Positions 20,685 through 20,811 of a stretch of 20,811 nt of DNA are shown piece after piece. The number at the start of each line of letters is the position of its first letter. Within the stretch, counting starts at the first letter, position 1. The translations under genes were made by a program, and so were the position numbers. Source of the stretch: DASUZB01 sp036377075. GTDB lineage: Bacteria; Actinomycetota; CALGFH01. The stretch covers positions 1 to 20,811 of the forward strand of contig DASUZB010000054.1 in the NCBI GenBank assembly GCA_036377075.1, written 5' to 3'. The notes under the pieces were generated by a model. That model saw only the letters and a list, made by a program, of their open reading frames with translations. It did not search any database and was not told where the DNA came from.

Positions 20685-20811
20685 GGTAACCGGCGGTAGC
20701 AGACCCCGAGAGCTCCGCCCGGCCGGGCGCCAGGGACCCCCGACAAGCTCCTCTCCCACCTAGAGCGAAGCGCGGGCGGCCGGCCCGGCCGGGCGGGGCA
20801 CCCGACGACTG
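20685..20811. other. Non-coding tail of the window
   Basis: No gene start is visible. It holds a perfect 14-bp palindrome (CGCCCGGCCGGGCG, 20716-20729), possibly a terminator for the secreted protein, and a second CCCGGCCGGGCG at 20784-20795. Neither has a T-run. Confidence 0.3.

Noticed and set aside
20685..20811. Possible tRNA or small RNA gene in the terminal GC-rich tail
   Set aside because: I could not find an acceptor stem, T-loop or anticodon arm pattern.

Overview
The window comes from a high-GC actinobacterium. Several gene families typical of that phylum are present: a WYL-domain regulator, arylamine N-acetyltransferase, DUF2630, a PorA/DUF3068 membrane protein and an LppX/LprG-like lipoprotein. 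Coding regions are strongly GC-rich, and most genes have a recognisable Shine-Dalgarno. I cannot place the organism below phylum from sequence alone. No rRNA, tRNA, CRISPR array, insertion sequence or phage gene is visible.

The left half (44-9966, minus strand) is one tightly packed operon of four exported proteins. The first gene encodes a ~1,820-residue secreted protein with SdrD_B/Cna-like repeats, an IPT/TIG-like domain and a C-terminal right-handed beta-helix. Three paralogous two-domain cupredoxins of the multicopper oxidase (MCO) superfamily follow. Their copper ligands are divided up: the Tat-exported 426-residue protein keeps the N-terminal ligand loops (HWHG and HCH...H...M), the 688-residue protein keeps only the C-terminal-type loops (HPFHPHG and HSH), and the 331-residue protein keeps neither. 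This looks like a split, heteromeric multicopper oxidase on a large extracellular scaffold, and it is the best candidate in the window for an undescribed system. Its substrate cannot be read from sequence.

A 479-bp divergent intergenic region (9967-10445) separates this operon from a plus-strand lipoprotein gene. It holds two 38-bp copies of an operator-like element, each with three GTCAY-like pentamers at an exact 11-bp period (a PhoB/OmpR-type site), and an AT-rich inverted repeat. A PhoB/OmpR-type response regulator and its membrane histidine kinase follow on the minus strand (11229-13005). A GTCAT pair with the same 11-bp period lies upstream of the response regulator gene, so this two-component system may control both itself and the MCO operon.

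The right half is ordinary accessory metabolism. A minus-strand WYL regulator / GNAT-histidine-phosphatase fusion / NAT cluster (13233-16075) is transcribed divergently from an epoxide hydrolase (16165-17310), with a 15-bp palindrome between them. Next comes a minus-strand group (17336-19835): a 47-residue membrane peptide, the PorA/DUF3068 protein, DUF2630 and a Gfo/Idh/MocA oxidoreductase, whose start region lies in a 96-bp hairpin. Last is a divergent secreted protein (19980-20684), reached across a TetR-type operator.
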